From positions 469,994 to 533,993 of the forward strand of contig JOAZ01000001.1 in assembly GCA_000720535.1 (NCBI GenBank): a DNA stretch of 64,000 nt. The letters are read 5' to 3'. The notes below the pieces were generated by a model, which saw nothing but the letters and a program-made list of their open reading frames with translations, made no database searches and was not told where the DNA came from. Source of the stretch: Streptomyces halstedii. Lineage in GTDB: Bacteria; Actinomycetota; Actinomycetes; Streptomycetales; Streptomycetaceae. Shown piece after piece: positions 52,016 to 60,423 of this stretch. Each line of letters starts with the position of its first letter. The stretch's first letter is position 1. The translations under genes and the position numbers were made by a program.

Positions 52016-53332
52016 GTGCCCGAAGGGCAGCACAAGAACATCTTCGTCATCGGCCTCGACGACGCGAACCTGCCGACCCTGCGAGCCGTCCCGCACGCCG
52101 ACACGTACCGCTTCCACCGGCTCCTGAGCATCGAGGAACTCCAGGAGGGCGAGGTGTCCGTGCCCGATCTGATGGACCGGGCACGAGCCGTCCTCGACGC
52201 CCACGACGGCAGCGTCGACGCCATCGTCGGCTACTGGGACTTCCCGGTGAGCGTCCTCGTACCGCTGCTCGGCAAGGAGTACGGGGTCCGCACGACCAGC
52301 CTCGAATCCGTCGTCAAGTGCGAGCACAAGTACTGGAGCCGCCTCGAACAACGGAAGGTCACCGACGCCCTCCCACGCTTCGGCCGGGTGGACCTCGACA
52401 GCGACGACCCCCGTCCGCCCGAGGGCGTGGCCTTCCCCATGTGGCTCAAACCTGCCCTCGCCTACTCCTCCGAACTGGCCTTCGGCGTCTCGGACATGGC
52501 GGAGTTCAGGGAGGCCGTCGAAGCCATACGCAAGGGCATCGCACGCGTCGGCCGGCCGTTCGACGCCGTACTGGACATGCTGGAACTGCCCCCGGAGATG
52601 CGGGGGGTGGGAGGCCAGGTCTGTCTGGCCGAGGAGGCGATGACCGGACTCCAGGTGGCGGTCGAGGGCTACGTGCACGACGGGGAGGTGACCGTCTACG
52701 GCATCCTGGACTCGGTCAACTACCCCGGCTCGCCCTGCTTCCTGCGCCACCAGTACCCGAGCAGCCTCCCCGCCCCCGTCATCCGCGAGCTGCGCGACGT
52801 CAGCACGCGCACCATGCGGCAGATCGGCGTGGACGACGCCACCTTCAGCATCGAGTACTTCTACGACCCGAAGACCGGCGGCGTCAGCCTCCTGGAGATC
52901 AACCCCCGCCACTCCCAGTCCCACGCGGAGCTGTTCGACTACGTCGACGGGGCCCCCAACCACCACCGGATGATCAGCCTCGCCCTCGGCCAGGACCCCT
53001 CGCTGCCCGGCGGCCGGGGCCCGTACAGGACGGCCGCCAAGTGGTACTACCGCTGGTTCGGCGACGGCACCGTGCACGAGGTTCCCTCCCCCGAACGGAT
53101 CGCCGCCATCGAACGCGAGATACCCGGCGTACGCGTCGACGTGGTGCCCGACGAGGGCCAGAAGCTGTCCACCGTCTCCCAGCAGGACAGCTACAGCTAC
53201 GAGGTGGCGCACATCTTCACCGGCGGCGCCGACGAGGAGGACATGCGCCGCAAGTTCGACCGGTGCGTGGCCGCGCTCGGCCTCACCTTCGACGACACGG
53301 AGCCCGGCGGGCGCGGCGGCGACCCGGGCTGA
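52016..53332 (+). CDS. ATP-grasp family ligase
   Basis: A 438-residue protein of the ATP-grasp superfamily. FPMWLKPALAYSSELAFGVS is the ATP-binding strand pair, VEGYVHDGEVTVYGILDSV lies in the central sheet, and FSIEYFYDPKTGGVSLLEINPRHSQSH contains the metal-binding Glu and Asn (EINPR). The N-terminal Rossmann half begins KNIFVIGLDDANLPTLRAV. Such proteins join a carboxylate to an amine, often two amino acids. I chose GTG 52016 because GAGAGGA lies 7 nt upstream; the in-frame extension to 51725 is non-conserved. Its partner is the hydrolase gene 115 nt downstream. Confidence 0.85.
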   Translation: MPEGQHKNIFVIGLDDANLPTLRAVPHADTYRFHRLLSIEELQEGEVSVPDLMDRARAVLDAHDGSVDAIVGYWDFPVSVLVPLLGKEYGVRTTSLESVVKCEHKYWSRLEQRKVTDALPRFGRVDLDSDDPRPPEGVAFPMWLKPALAYSSELAFGVSDMAEFREAVEAIRKGIARVGRPFDAVLDMLELPPEMRGVGGQVCLAEEAMTGLQVAVEGYVHDGEVTVYGILDSVNYPGSPCFLRHQYPSSLPAPVIRELRDVSTRTMRQIGVDDATFSIEYFYDPKTGGVSLLEINPRHSQSHAELFDYVDGAPNHHRMISLALGQDPSLPGGRGPYRTAAKWYYRWFGDGTVHEVPSPERIAAIEREIPGVRVDVVPDEGQKLSTVSQQDSYSYEVAHIFTGGADEEDMRRKFDRCVAALGLTFDDTEPGGRGGDPG

Positions 53333-53341
53333 GCCGGCGGC

Positions 53342-53432
53342 CCGTACGACGAAGTCCCCGCAGGACGAAGTCCCGTACGACGGAGCCCCCCGTAGGACGA
53401 AGTCCCGTACGAAGAAGTCCCGTACGAAGAAA
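53342..53432 (+). repeat. Six imperfect 14-17 bp repeats ahead of the hydrolase gene
   Basis: Units resembling CGTACGACGAAGTCC are repeated about six times in the 115-nt gap between the ATP-grasp and CocE-like genes, running up to the Shine-Dalgarno sequence AAGGAGG of the hydrolase. Their order and spacing suggest slippage growth in a leader. Confidence 0.8.
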
Positions 53433-53447
53433 GGAGGTTGCCCCGGC

Positions 53448-55472
53448 ATGCGCTACGTGGACGAGCTGCCCCACGCGACCCAGGAAGAGAAACACGTCAC
53501 GATCCCGATGAGCGACGGCACCCGGCTCTCGGCCCGGATCTGGCGGCCCGCCTCCCCGGACACCGGACCCGTGCCGGCCGTCCTGGAGTACATCCCGTAC
53601 CGGAAGAACGACCTCACCTCCACCCGGGACGCCATCCACCACCCGTACATCGCCGGGCACGGCTACGCGTGCGTGCGCGTCGACCTGCGGGGGACCGGCG
53701 AGTCCGAGGGCGTGCTGCGGGACGAATACCTGGAGCAGGAGCAGCGGGACGCCGAGGAGGTGCTGGCCTGGATCGCCGCGCAGCCCTGGTGCGACGGGAA
53801 CACCGGGATGATGGGCATTTCCTGGGGCGCGTTCGCCGCCCTCCAGGTCGCCGCCCGCCGCCCGCCGAGCCTGCGCGCCATCTGCATCGCCTCGTTCACC
53901 GACGACCGGTACGCGGACGACATGCACTACCTCGGCGGAGCCATGCTCTCCGACAACCTGGCCGAGGCCGGGACCATGTTCGCCTACGCCACCTGCCCCC
54001 CGGACCCCGCCGTCGTCGGCGACCGCTGGCGGGAGATGTGGCGGGAACGACTGGACGCCGCCCGCCCCTGGGTCCTGGAATGGCTCCGCCACCAGCAGCG
54101 CGACGACTACTGGCGCCACGCCTCCCTCAGCGAGGACTACTCCGCCCTGCGCTGCCCCGTCCTCGCCTCAAGCGGCTGGGCGGACGGCTACTCCAACGCC
54201 GTCACCCGGCTGCTCGCCAACGTCGACGTGCCGCGCAAGGGGCTCATCGGCCCCTGGTCGCACAAGCTGCCGCACCTCGGTGAGCCCGGCCCGGCCATCG
54301 GCTACCTCCAGGAGGTCGTCCGCTGGTGGGACCACTGGCTCAAGGGCGCCGACAACGGCGTCATGGACGGGCCGGTGCTCCAGGCGTGGATGCAGGAGAG
54401 CATGCCGCCCTCGACCGCCTACGAGGAGCGCCCCGGCCGCTGGGTCGGTGAACCCTCCTGGCCCTCGCCGAACGTCGGCGAGAGGGTCCTCCCGCTGCGC
54501 GACCACGCCCTGGGCGCGGAGGGCGACGCACCGGGAGACGGGGTGCACACCGTGCTGTCCCCGCTGTCGGTGGGCCAGTTCGCCGGCAAGTGGGCCTCGT
54601 ACAACGCGCCGCCGGACCTGCCCTACGACCAGCGGGAGGAGGACGGCGGCTCCCTCGTCTTCGAGACCGGGCCGCTGTCCGGACGCGTCGAGATCCTCGG
54701 CTCCCCGGTCGCCGTCGTCGAGGTCTCGGCGGACGCGCCCGTCGCCCAGCTGAACGTCCGGCTCTCTGACGTCGCCCCGGACGGCCGCTCCACCCGGGTC
54801 ACGTACGGGGTGCTCAACCTGACGCACCGCGACAGCGAGGAGAAACCCGAACCCCTGGAACCGGGCCGGCGCTACCGGGTGCGTGTCCCGCTCCACGGCG
54901 TCGCCCAGGTATTCCCGCCCGGCCACCGCGTCAGGCTCTCCCTGTCCACCTCGTACTGGCCCCTGGTCTGGCCCGCCCCCGAACCGGTGCTGCTCACCGT
55001 GTACGAGGAGGGCAGCACCCTCAGCCTGCCCGTCCGCCCGGCCGGCGGCCCCGGCGACACCGCGCTGCCCGCCTTCGGGGAGCCCGAGGGCTGCGAACCC
55101 CCCGAGGTCACCCGCCTCGGGGAACCGGAGCAGCGCTGGACCGTCTCCCGCGACCTGGTCGACTACCGCTCGGTGCTCGACATCGTGAAGGACCGGGGGC
55201 TCCAGCGGTACGAGGACAACGGCATCGAGACCGGACTGCGCGCCCGCGAGCAGTACAGCTGGGTCGGCGAGGACTTCGGCTCCGTACGCGGTGAAAGCGC
55301 CTGGGAGATGCGTTTCCGGCGCCCCGGATGGGACATCCGGGTCGAGACGCGCACCGTACTGACCTCCGACACGGACACCTTCCGCGTCGACGCGACCCTC
55401 GACGGATACGAGGACGGGCGCCGCGTCTTCTCCCGCACCTGGAACGAGCGGATCCCCAGAGAGCACGTCTGA
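53448..55472 (+). CDS. CocE/NonD-family hydrolase (X-Pro dipeptidyl-peptidase type)
   Basis: A 674-residue serine hydrolase. The alpha/beta-hydrolase part has the nucleophile Ser in GISWGAF (near 124), Asp in SSGWADGYSN (near 243) and His in GPWSHKLPH (near 269). A helical cap sits between, and a C-terminal jelly-roll (PVAVVEVSADAPVAQLNVRL, FPPGHRVRLSLSTSYWPLVW) is the CocE/PepX beta domain. Substrates of the family are esters, amides or N-terminal dipeptides. A very strong AAGGAGG precedes ATG 53448. It probably acts on the same compound as the ATP-grasp ligase just upstream. Confidence 0.92.
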   Translation: MRYVDELPHATQEEKHVTIPMSDGTRLSARIWRPASPDTGPVPAVLEYIPYRKNDLTSTRDAIHHPYIAGHGYACVRVDLRGTGESEGVLRDEYLEQEQRDAEEVLAWIAAQPWCDGNTGMMGISWGAFAALQVAARRPPSLRAICIASFTDDRYADDMHYLGGAMLSDNLAEAGTMFAYATCPPDPAVVGDRWREMWRERLDAARPWVLEWLRHQQRDDYWRHASLSEDYSALRCPVLASSGWADGYSNAVTRLLANVDVPRKGLIGPWSHKLPHLGEPGPAIGYLQEVVRWWDHWLKGADNGVMDGPVLQAWMQESMPPSTAYEERPGRWVGEPSWPSPNVGERVLPLRDHALGAEGDAPGDGVHTVLSPLSVGQFAGKWASYNAPPDLPYDQREEDGGSLVFETGPLSGRVEILGSPVAVVEVSADAPVAQLNVRLSDVAPDGRSTRVTYGVLNLTHRDSEEKPEPLEPGRRYRVRVPLHGVAQVFPPGHRVRLSLSTSYWPLVWPAPEPVLLTVYEEGSTLSLPVRPAGGPGDTALPAFGEPEGCEPPEVTRLGEPEQRWTVSRDLVDYRSVLDIVKDRGLQRYEDNGIETGLRAREQYSWVGEDFGSVRGESAWEMRFRRPGWDIRVETRTVLTSDTDTFRVDATLDGYEDGRRVFSRTWNERIPREHV

Positions 55473-55479
55473 CCCCGGC

Positions 55480-55522
55480 CCCGCCGCCCGGCCCACCTTC
55501 CGGCACCGGGCCGGGCGGCGGG
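55480..55522 (+). terminator. Terminator after the hydrolase gene
   Basis: CCCGCCGCCCGGCCC (55480-55494) pairs perfectly with 55508-55522 around a 13-nt loop, starting 7 nt after the stop. Confidence 0.75.
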
Positions 55523-55698
55523 CGCCGACGGGCACCGCCGAAGGAGGGACGTGGCGGTGCGCCGTGACACCGGCCGCTGAGCAGCGGGTCAGACGAGGTG
55601 CGGCAAGACGGTCTACGAGGGGGCCAACCAGACCCTGATCCGCCGGCGTCCGGACCGGCGTACAACTTCGCCGATGAACGTGTCTGGAAGGCTTTCTG

Positions 55699-56655
55699 AT
55701 GACCCGCACCGCCCCGCCACGTCCCCTCGACGCGGAAGCGGCTTTCCCCGCCCTCGCGGCCCACCGGCGCACAGCCACCCGGCTGCACCCACGTCGTGGC
55801 TCTCCCACGGCGCGGGAGAGTTCGGTGGCGGGCCCTCTGCTGTGGCCGGCCGAGGAACCGTGGCCGGTGTGCACGGCCGTACACCCGAAGGGCACGGGCC
55901 GCCTTCTGCCCGATGTGCGGATGCGCCGTCGGATCCAGGAAGACGCACGGGGACGGGAGTACACCGAGGACGAACAGCGCCTGCTCGACGGAATGACACA
56001 GCGCGGCCACGTCCCAAACCTTCAAAACGACGCCGCGTCGGCGATGCTGGCCGTTGCCCAGCTGTACGCACGAGAGGTCCCGGATCTCTTCGGGCCGGAG
56101 GGACACGATCTGCTGCAGGTCTTCTGGTGCCCCTTCGAGGTACACGGCGGTGATCACACCGTCGACGTCGTGCTGAAGTGGCGGCGCTCGGCCGATGTGG
56201 GCGCTTTGCTCACGCCACAGCCGGAACCCCTGGTGGTCGGACGCGCGGAGTGCGTGCCGACCGTGTGTGTCGTGCACCCGGAGCGGTTCGTGGAGCATGA
56301 GTACCTCGGGCTGCTGGACGAGGAACTCCAGGAGGAGATCGCCGAGTGGGAGGGGGAACTCCTCGATGAGGACGAGGACGAGGAAGACGGACAGGGCTCC
56401 TCTTCACCGGGGAGCTACGCGACGTACGAGGAGTACGAGGCGGCAATGGCTGCGGCCTGGGCCGGGTCCACCGCCGGTTCTTCGCCATCGCCACCGACCT
56501 CGTGGGAGCGCCCACCGAGCTGGTCGACGAGTTCGGTGAGATCGCCTGGCGCACGAGGCGCACTCTCTGGGGCACCACCGCATGGGCTCGCTCCGGCACG
56601 GCCTGCACCCCACTGCGTTGCACCTCGGTGGTGGCCAGGCCCAGGTGGGCGGTGA
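55699..56655 (+). CDS. DUF1963/YwqG-like protein, 3'-truncated and chimeric
   Basis: The first 245 or so of 318 residues form a consistent Streptomyces family like DUF1963: RRTATRLHPRRGSPTARES, VAGPLLWPAEEPWPVC, VAQLYAREVPDLFGPEGHDL, LLQVFWCPFEVHG and CVVHPERFVEHEYL. A very acidic stretch (LLDEDEDEEDGQG) follows. After about position 56460 the frame becomes Ser/Pro/Arg-rich and is out of frame with an Rhs-core segment on the same strand, so the natural C-terminus has been replaced. Related proteins often lie beside polymorphic toxins. A truncated product could be expressed. Confidence 0.55.
   Translation: MTRTAPPRPLDAEAAFPALAAHRRTATRLHPRRGSPTARESSVAGPLLWPAEEPWPVCTAVHPKGTGRLLPDVRMRRRIQEDARGREYTEDEQRLLDGMTQRGHVPNLQNDAASAMLAVAQLYAREVPDLFGPEGHDLLQVFWCPFEVHGGDHTVDVVLKWRRSADVGALLTPQPEPLVVGRAECVPTVCVVHPERFVEHEYLGLLDEELQEEIAEWEGELLDEDEDEEDGQGSSSPGSYATYEEYEAAMAAAWAGSTAGSSPSPPTSWERPPSWSTSSVRSPGARGALSGAPPHGLAPARPAPHCVAPRWWPGPGGR
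56475..56617 (+). pseudogene. Rhs-repeat core fragment
   Basis: In the frame starting at 56475 the DNA encodes RFFAIATDLVGAPTELVD followed by GEIAWRTRRTLWGTTAW and TACTPLR. This is the conserved end of the Rhs/YD-repeat core (VGAPTELVDxxGxIAWRxRxTLWGTT), which in intact proteins leads to the RFPGQYxDxETGLHYN segment and a toxin tail. No start codon or upstream YD repeats are present, so this is a relic about 48 codons long fused to neighbouring DNA at both ends. Confidence 0.8.
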
Positions 56656-56982
56656 CGTCCCAGCCTCCGGGGGAGGCGGGCTCCCAGCGGAGACGGATGC
56701 GGCCGAGGGGGAGTCTTGGAGTTTCGGCGGCGAGCCATGTGATGTCCAGCGGGCCGTCGGGGTGGGCGGAGAAGAGCTGGACCAGTGCGCCGCGTACGCC
56801 GTCCGGCATGGGACGTACGGCGAGTCCGTGCAGCGGAAGGAGGGACCAACTCGTCAGGGGCCGGTCGGATGTGGGCTCTGCAAGGCGGCCGCCAACGTCT
56901 CCAGAGCGTCCAGGACCGCGGCCCTGCGGTCACCGAGCCCGTTAAGCAAGCAGCACCCCCACTGCGCGCTCGCTACTGGCAT
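56618..56982 (-). pseudogene. Frameshifted, truncated gene of unknown family
   Basis: On the minus strand a frame from ATG 56982 encodes MPVASAQWGCCLLNGLGDRR and ALETLAAALQSPHPTGP before a stop at 56854. Shifting frame there, coding continues as SLLPLHGLAVRPMPDGVRGA, then FSAHPDGPLDITWLAAETPR and GGWDVTAHLGLATTEVQ, ending exactly where the Rhs fragment begins (56617/56618). Composition is protein-like throughout. Its position next to an Rhs relic suggests an immunity or accessory gene, but the family is not recognised. Confidence 0.5.
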
Positions 56983-57065
56983 TCGCAGCCGCGGCTGTGG
57001 CTGCCACCGGGCGACCACCCCGAGGGTATATGGTCCGCGGAACTGTGTCCCACGGACCTCGTGAC

Positions 57066-57422
57066 ATGGAGAAGCCCGTGGCTGCCGCGGACGGTACGGA
57101 TCTGCTCGACTACCCGGAGATGGTCCGCCACGTCGATGCCGTCGTGGAGGCTCTTCACGGCTTCGGCTGCGCTCCGGACGAGCGATGGGACGAGTCGCGA
57201 GCGGTCGCCCTCTACTGGACGGAGGGCCGCGATGCGTGGCCGTATGGGTTGCTGGTGTTCTGGCGAATGAGGGACGGCTGGCATTCTGTGCCGCTCGACG
57301 TCCACGGAGATGCTGCTGTGTACGAGGCCCAGCCGCTTCCTATCGATCCTGTGGCAGCGTCTGCCGCTGTCACAGGCGTACTCCTCCAGCTCCTTGGCCA
57401 GTCCGGGCCGCCTTCTGCGTGA
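57066..57422 (+). CDS. Hypothetical protein
   Basis: A 118-residue soluble protein. Visible segments are DYPEMVRHVDAVVEALHGFG, RDAWPYGLLVFWRMRDGWHS and DPVAASAAVTGVLLQLLG, an alpha/beta pattern resembling small DUF6292-type Streptomyces proteins; this resemblance is tentative. ATG 57066 has no strong ribosome site nearby. It lies just after the degraded Rhs region and on the strand of the next gene. Confidence 0.5.
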   Translation: MEKPVAAADGTDLLDYPEMVRHVDAVVEALHGFGCAPDERWDESRAVALYWTEGRDAWPYGLLVFWRMRDGWHSVPLDVHGDAAVYEAQPLPIDPVAASAAVTGVLLQLLGQSGPPSA

Positions 57423-57576
57423 GCGCGCACTACTCGTCTGGGGATCCTTCTGCGTCTCTGTCGCCAGCCGGGAGTTTTGTGACCGTGTCAGCGAGTTCGC
57501 CGGGTCTAGGCAGGCGAAACTCCGTACGGACGCTTCTGCTGGCGGATAGCGTCATGTCCAGGATGAAGGGGGATTC

Positions 57577-58149
57577 GTGATCATGGCAGAGCGTGCGGTT
57601 CCGTCTCGCGTGGTGGCCGCGGAGCGTGTCGCCTCCGAGGCGGGTTTCGAGAAGAGCTGCATCCCTGAAATAGGCAGGTTGCTCAGGCTGGCCGCTGCTG
57701 CGAAACCCCACGGAGTCATCGCGGAGAGCGGCACCGGCTCGGGGGTGGGTACCGCCTGGCTGCACAGCGGACTTGGCGCCGGTGCCCGCCTGGTCACCGT
57801 GGAACGGGACGAGGAGCTCGCGCGTCGAGCGGCTGGTGTCTTCGCGGACGACGACCGCGTCAGCGTCCTCACTGGGGACTGGCGGCTGCTTGAGCAGCAC
57901 GCCCCCTTCGATGTCTTCTTCTGCGACGGCGGAGGCAAGCGTGACGACCCCGAACGGGTCCTCGAGTTGCTCGCTCCCGGTGGCCTTCTCATCCTGGACG
58001 ACTTCACTCCATCGCCCCATTGGCCACCTCGTTTCGGCGGCGAAGTGGATGAGCTCCGCCTGTTCTACCTCACTCATCCGGCCCTGGACGCCACTGAACT
58101 ACACACAACGCCCGCCAGTTCAGCAGTGGTTGCGGCACGCCGCCTTTAG
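57577..58149 (+). CDS. O-methyltransferase-like SAM-dependent enzyme
   Basis: A 190-residue protein of the class I methyltransferase fold, close to the caffeoyl-CoA/O-methyltransferase type. Motifs are VIAESGTGSGVGTAWLHSGL (SAM site), RLVTVERDEELARRA, DRVSVLTGDWRLLEQHAPFD, VFFCDGGGKRDD and LLAPGGLLILDDFTP. GTG 57577 has AGGGGG 5 nt upstream; ATG 57583 is the alternative. It is shorter than intact O-methyltransferases by about 20-30 residues at the N-terminus. The substrate is unknown. Confidence 0.8.
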   Translation: MIMAERAVPSRVVAAERVASEAGFEKSCIPEIGRLLRLAAAAKPHGVIAESGTGSGVGTAWLHSGLGAGARLVTVERDEELARRAAGVFADDDRVSVLTGDWRLLEQHAPFDVFFCDGGGKRDDPERVLELLAPGGLLILDDFTPSPHWPPRFGGEVDELRLFYLTHPALDATELHTTPASSAVVAARRL

Positions 58150-58171
58150 TGCCGTGACCGGAAACGATCAC
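58150..58171 (+). repeat. 22-bp inverted repeat, left copy
   Basis: Positions 58150-58171 are the exact reverse complement of 59611-59632. Both contain GTGACCGGAAACGATCAC. The two copies enclose the IS630 remnant, the 129-residue gene and the 3' tail of the IS5 remnant. Confidence 0.85.
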
Positions 58172-58239
58172 TGGATTATGCCAACTGGATTCGCGCCACG
58201 AAGATGTGACGACACGTCCGGTCGGCACGAGGGGGCGCG

Positions 58240-59150
58240 ATGGCAGGGCTGGTCAGCGTTCGCAGTCTGACTGAGCAGGAGGGGCAGAAGCTGCAGCGGA
58301 TCGTGCGGCGGGGCAGCACCTGCACGGTGCGGTTCCGCAGGGCGATGATGGTGCTTGCCTCGGCGGGCGGGAGCACCGTCCAGGTGATCGCGAATCTCGT
58401 CCAAGCGGACGACGACTGTCCGGGATGTGATCCACCGCTTCAACGAGATCGGGCTGGCCTGCCTGGACCCTCAGTGGGCGTGAGGTCGTCCCTGCCTGCT
58501 CTGCCATGACGACGAGGAGTTCGTCATCCAGGCGGCCACCACCCTCCCCACCAAGCTCGGCAGGCCCTTCACTCGCTGGTCGATCCGCAAGCTCGCCGAC
58601 CATCTGCGGCGCCATATCGCCCGCCCGATACGCATCGGCCGCGAGGCCCTGCGCTGCCTGCTCGCGCGCCGCGGCGTGACGTTCCAGCGGACCAAGACCT
58701 GGAAGGAATCCAGCGACCCGGACTTCGACGCCAAGCTGGACCGGCCTGCGGGGTGTCAACCGCCGCCACGAAGGCACCGCCCCGCCCTTGGCCGCGCTGC
58801 AATCGATCCGGGCCGCCCCACCGGACGGTGCCCCGATACGTGATCCTGGACAACACCTGTCCGCCCACAAGGGCAGCAAGATCCGCCGGTGGGCCCGGAA
58901 GAACAAGGTCGAGCTGTGCTTCACGCCGACCAACGCCTCCTGGGCGAACCCCATCGAGGCGCACTTCGGGCCACTGCGGCAGTTCAGTTCACCCTGGCCA
59001 ACTCGAACCACCCCAACCACACCGTTCAGACACGGGACCTGCAGCGGTATCCGCGCCGGCCCAACAAGAACGCCTGCCACCCCTCCGCCCCGGCCGCCCA
59101 ACGACCCGAACGCGCCCGTGTCCGCAGTGAGAGGGGCATACGGTGGGGCG
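58240..59150 (+). pseudogene. Broken IS630-family transposase
   Basis: Coding for an IS630 transposase is spread over several frames. VSVRSLTEQEGQKLQRIV and VRFRRAMMVLASAGGSTVQV form the N-terminal HTH part. TVRDVIHRFNEIGLACLDP follows in another frame. FVIQAATTLPTKLGRPFTRW and SIRKLADHLRRHIARPIRIG come next, then VELCFTPTNASWANPIEAHF (near 58910), the end of the DDE domain. The middle third with the first catalytic Asp is deleted around 58745. The element cannot encode an active enzyme. Confidence 0.85.
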
Positions 59151-59195
59151 GTCGACCACTGGCTACAGCTGCCTGAAGGTCCCCGCCACGGCGCT

Positions 59196-59585
59196 CTACT
59201 CGGCCGTCTCCTCGGGGGAACGGCGGGTGATCTTCTCACCCGCTTCGGTCTCCACCAGGGTCACTGCACCGATCCAGTCGCCGTCATCCGGATACTCCCA
59301 GTTGGCCGCGTCCTCCAGGACCCCCACGAGCTGATCACGAGGCACCAGTTCCCCGGGCTGGAGGCCCTGCTCCCCGGACGGGGACGTCCACGGCGCGACT
59401 CGACGAACCTCGATCCATCCACGATCGATGAGAGTGAGCAAGATCCCTGCCAGCTCGTTCACGGGCCGGGACTGATCGGCATCGTCGAGATCTCCCCAGA
59501 CACCAGCCAGGATATCGATCTCATACGAATTGACCATGAACGCTTCCTCGGACTTGGTCAACGCCTGCCACCCATGCTCGCTCAT
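59196..59585 (-). CDS. Hypothetical protein
   Basis: A 129-residue soluble acidic protein. MVNSYEIDILAGVWGDLDDA, LAGILLTLIDRGWIEVRRV and ANWEYPDDGDWIGAVTLVET suggest a winged-helix-like alpha+beta fold with a C-terminal strand pair. ATG 59585 overlaps the end of the IS5 remnant; no strong ribosome site is visible, and internal ATG 59534 is possible. No family was recognised. It is trapped between two transposase remnants. Confidence 0.6.
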   Translation of the reverse strand: MSEHGWQALTKSEEAFMVNSYEIDILAGVWGDLDDADQSRPVNELAGILLTLIDRGWIEVRRVAPWTSPSGEQGLQPGELVPRDQLVGVLEDAANWEYPDDGDWIGAVTLVETEAGEKITRRSPEETAE

Positions 59586-60025
59586 TCACCGATCATTGCA
59601 GGACACCCCGGTGATCGTTTCCGGTCACGGCAGGTCCGGCGGTTCCTGGTGCGCGCCGTCACCGTGGGCGTGAGCCCCCTTTTGGAGGGTTCGTGGCGTG
59701 CTGATGGGCCGGTTGATGGTGGAGGCCGCTGCGACCCGCCAGTCGAGTCGTCCGGCTGCGTCTGCCTGGGCCAGCAGAATCGCGAGGATGCGGTCCCACC
59801 GGCCTCCCCGGCCCAGCGGGGTTGGCGTGCCCACACCGTCTTCCACGATCCGAACTCGGTCGGCAGATCTCGCCAAGGGATGCCGGTGCGGTATCGGTGG
59901 ACGATCGCATCGATGACGCGCCGGTGATCGGACCAAGGGCGTCCCCGCTTGCCGGTGCTGCTGGGCAACAACGGAGCGATACGTTCCCACTGGGCGTCGG
60001 TCAGGGCGTGATGGCGGCCGGTCAC
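59582..60025 (-). pseudogene. Broken IS5-family transposase
   Basis: The N-terminal part is typical IS5/IS112-type: HALTDAQWERIAPLLPSSTG, KRGRPWSDHRRVIDAIVHRY and RTGIPWRDLPTEFGSWKTVW. The frame then shifts, and coding continues as RWDRILAILLAQADAAGRLD and ASTINRPISTPRTLQKG. The DDE domain is missing after the first Asp-containing strand. Only about a third of a full transposase remains, so the copy is dead. Confidence 0.85.
59611..59632 (-). repeat. 22-bp inverted repeat, right copy
   Basis: Exact inverted copy of 58150-58171. It lies within the 3' tail of the IS5 remnant, so it may be an IS5-type end, with the left copy deriving from a second, lost element of the same type. Confidence 0.85.
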
Positions 60026-60067
60026 AGCAAGGCTCCCGAGACTCAAACAGGTGGGGGAGGAGCACGA

Positions 60068-60110
60068 CAGTGGGCGGGCAGCCCTCTCTCACTGGGCTGC
60101 CCGCCCACTG
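60068..60110. terminator. Strong bidirectional-looking hairpin terminator
   Basis: CAGTGGGCGGGCAGCCC (60068-60084) pairs perfectly with 60094-60110 around the loop TCTCTCACT. It lies 69 nt past the stop of the small membrane-protein gene (minus strand) and before the IS5 remnant. Confidence 0.85.
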
Positions 60111-60178
60111 CTGTCTCCTGCTGGGCTGGTTCGTGGTGGCGCTGGGCACCCCGGCAAGGTACGGCCACCGATCGATGG

Positions 60179-60373
60179 TCAGTAGCTGTAGCGGCCGAAG
60201 TGTCCCCAGGCCACGAACACCGCGCCGGCCAACAGCACGAGATTGACCACGACCGCTGCGGATTCCCTGCGGCGGATATGGGTGCCGATGGCCAGAGCCG
60301 TGATCACAGCCAGGACGGCCACTGCGAACATGACGGCCAGCACTCCGGCAACGAACCACAGCGCAACGCTCAC
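60179..60373 (-). CDS. Small membrane protein
   Basis: A 64-residue protein with two hydrophobic helices: ALWFVAGVLAVMFAVAVLAV, continuing to about residue 30, and AVVVNLVLLAGAVFVAW, with HIRRRES between. GTG 60373 has AAGGAG 7 nt upstream. No family was recognised. It is 50 nt downstream of the SDR gene on the same strand and followed by a strong terminator, so both are probably one transcript. Confidence 0.65.
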   Translation of the reverse strand: MSVALWFVAGVLAVMFAVAVLAVITALAIGTHIRRRESAAVVVNLVLLAGAVFVAWGHFGRYSY

Positions 60374-60423
60374 AGGGCAACTCCTTCACCCAGGGCAGGA
60401 TGGAACGGCCCGGGCGTGCCGGG

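Noticed and set aside
50543-53449. 968-codon minus-strand open frame over the Lrp and ATP-grasp genes
   Set aside because: Antisense shadow; its FVRD-type repeat end merely reflects the DNA repeats before the hydrolase gene.
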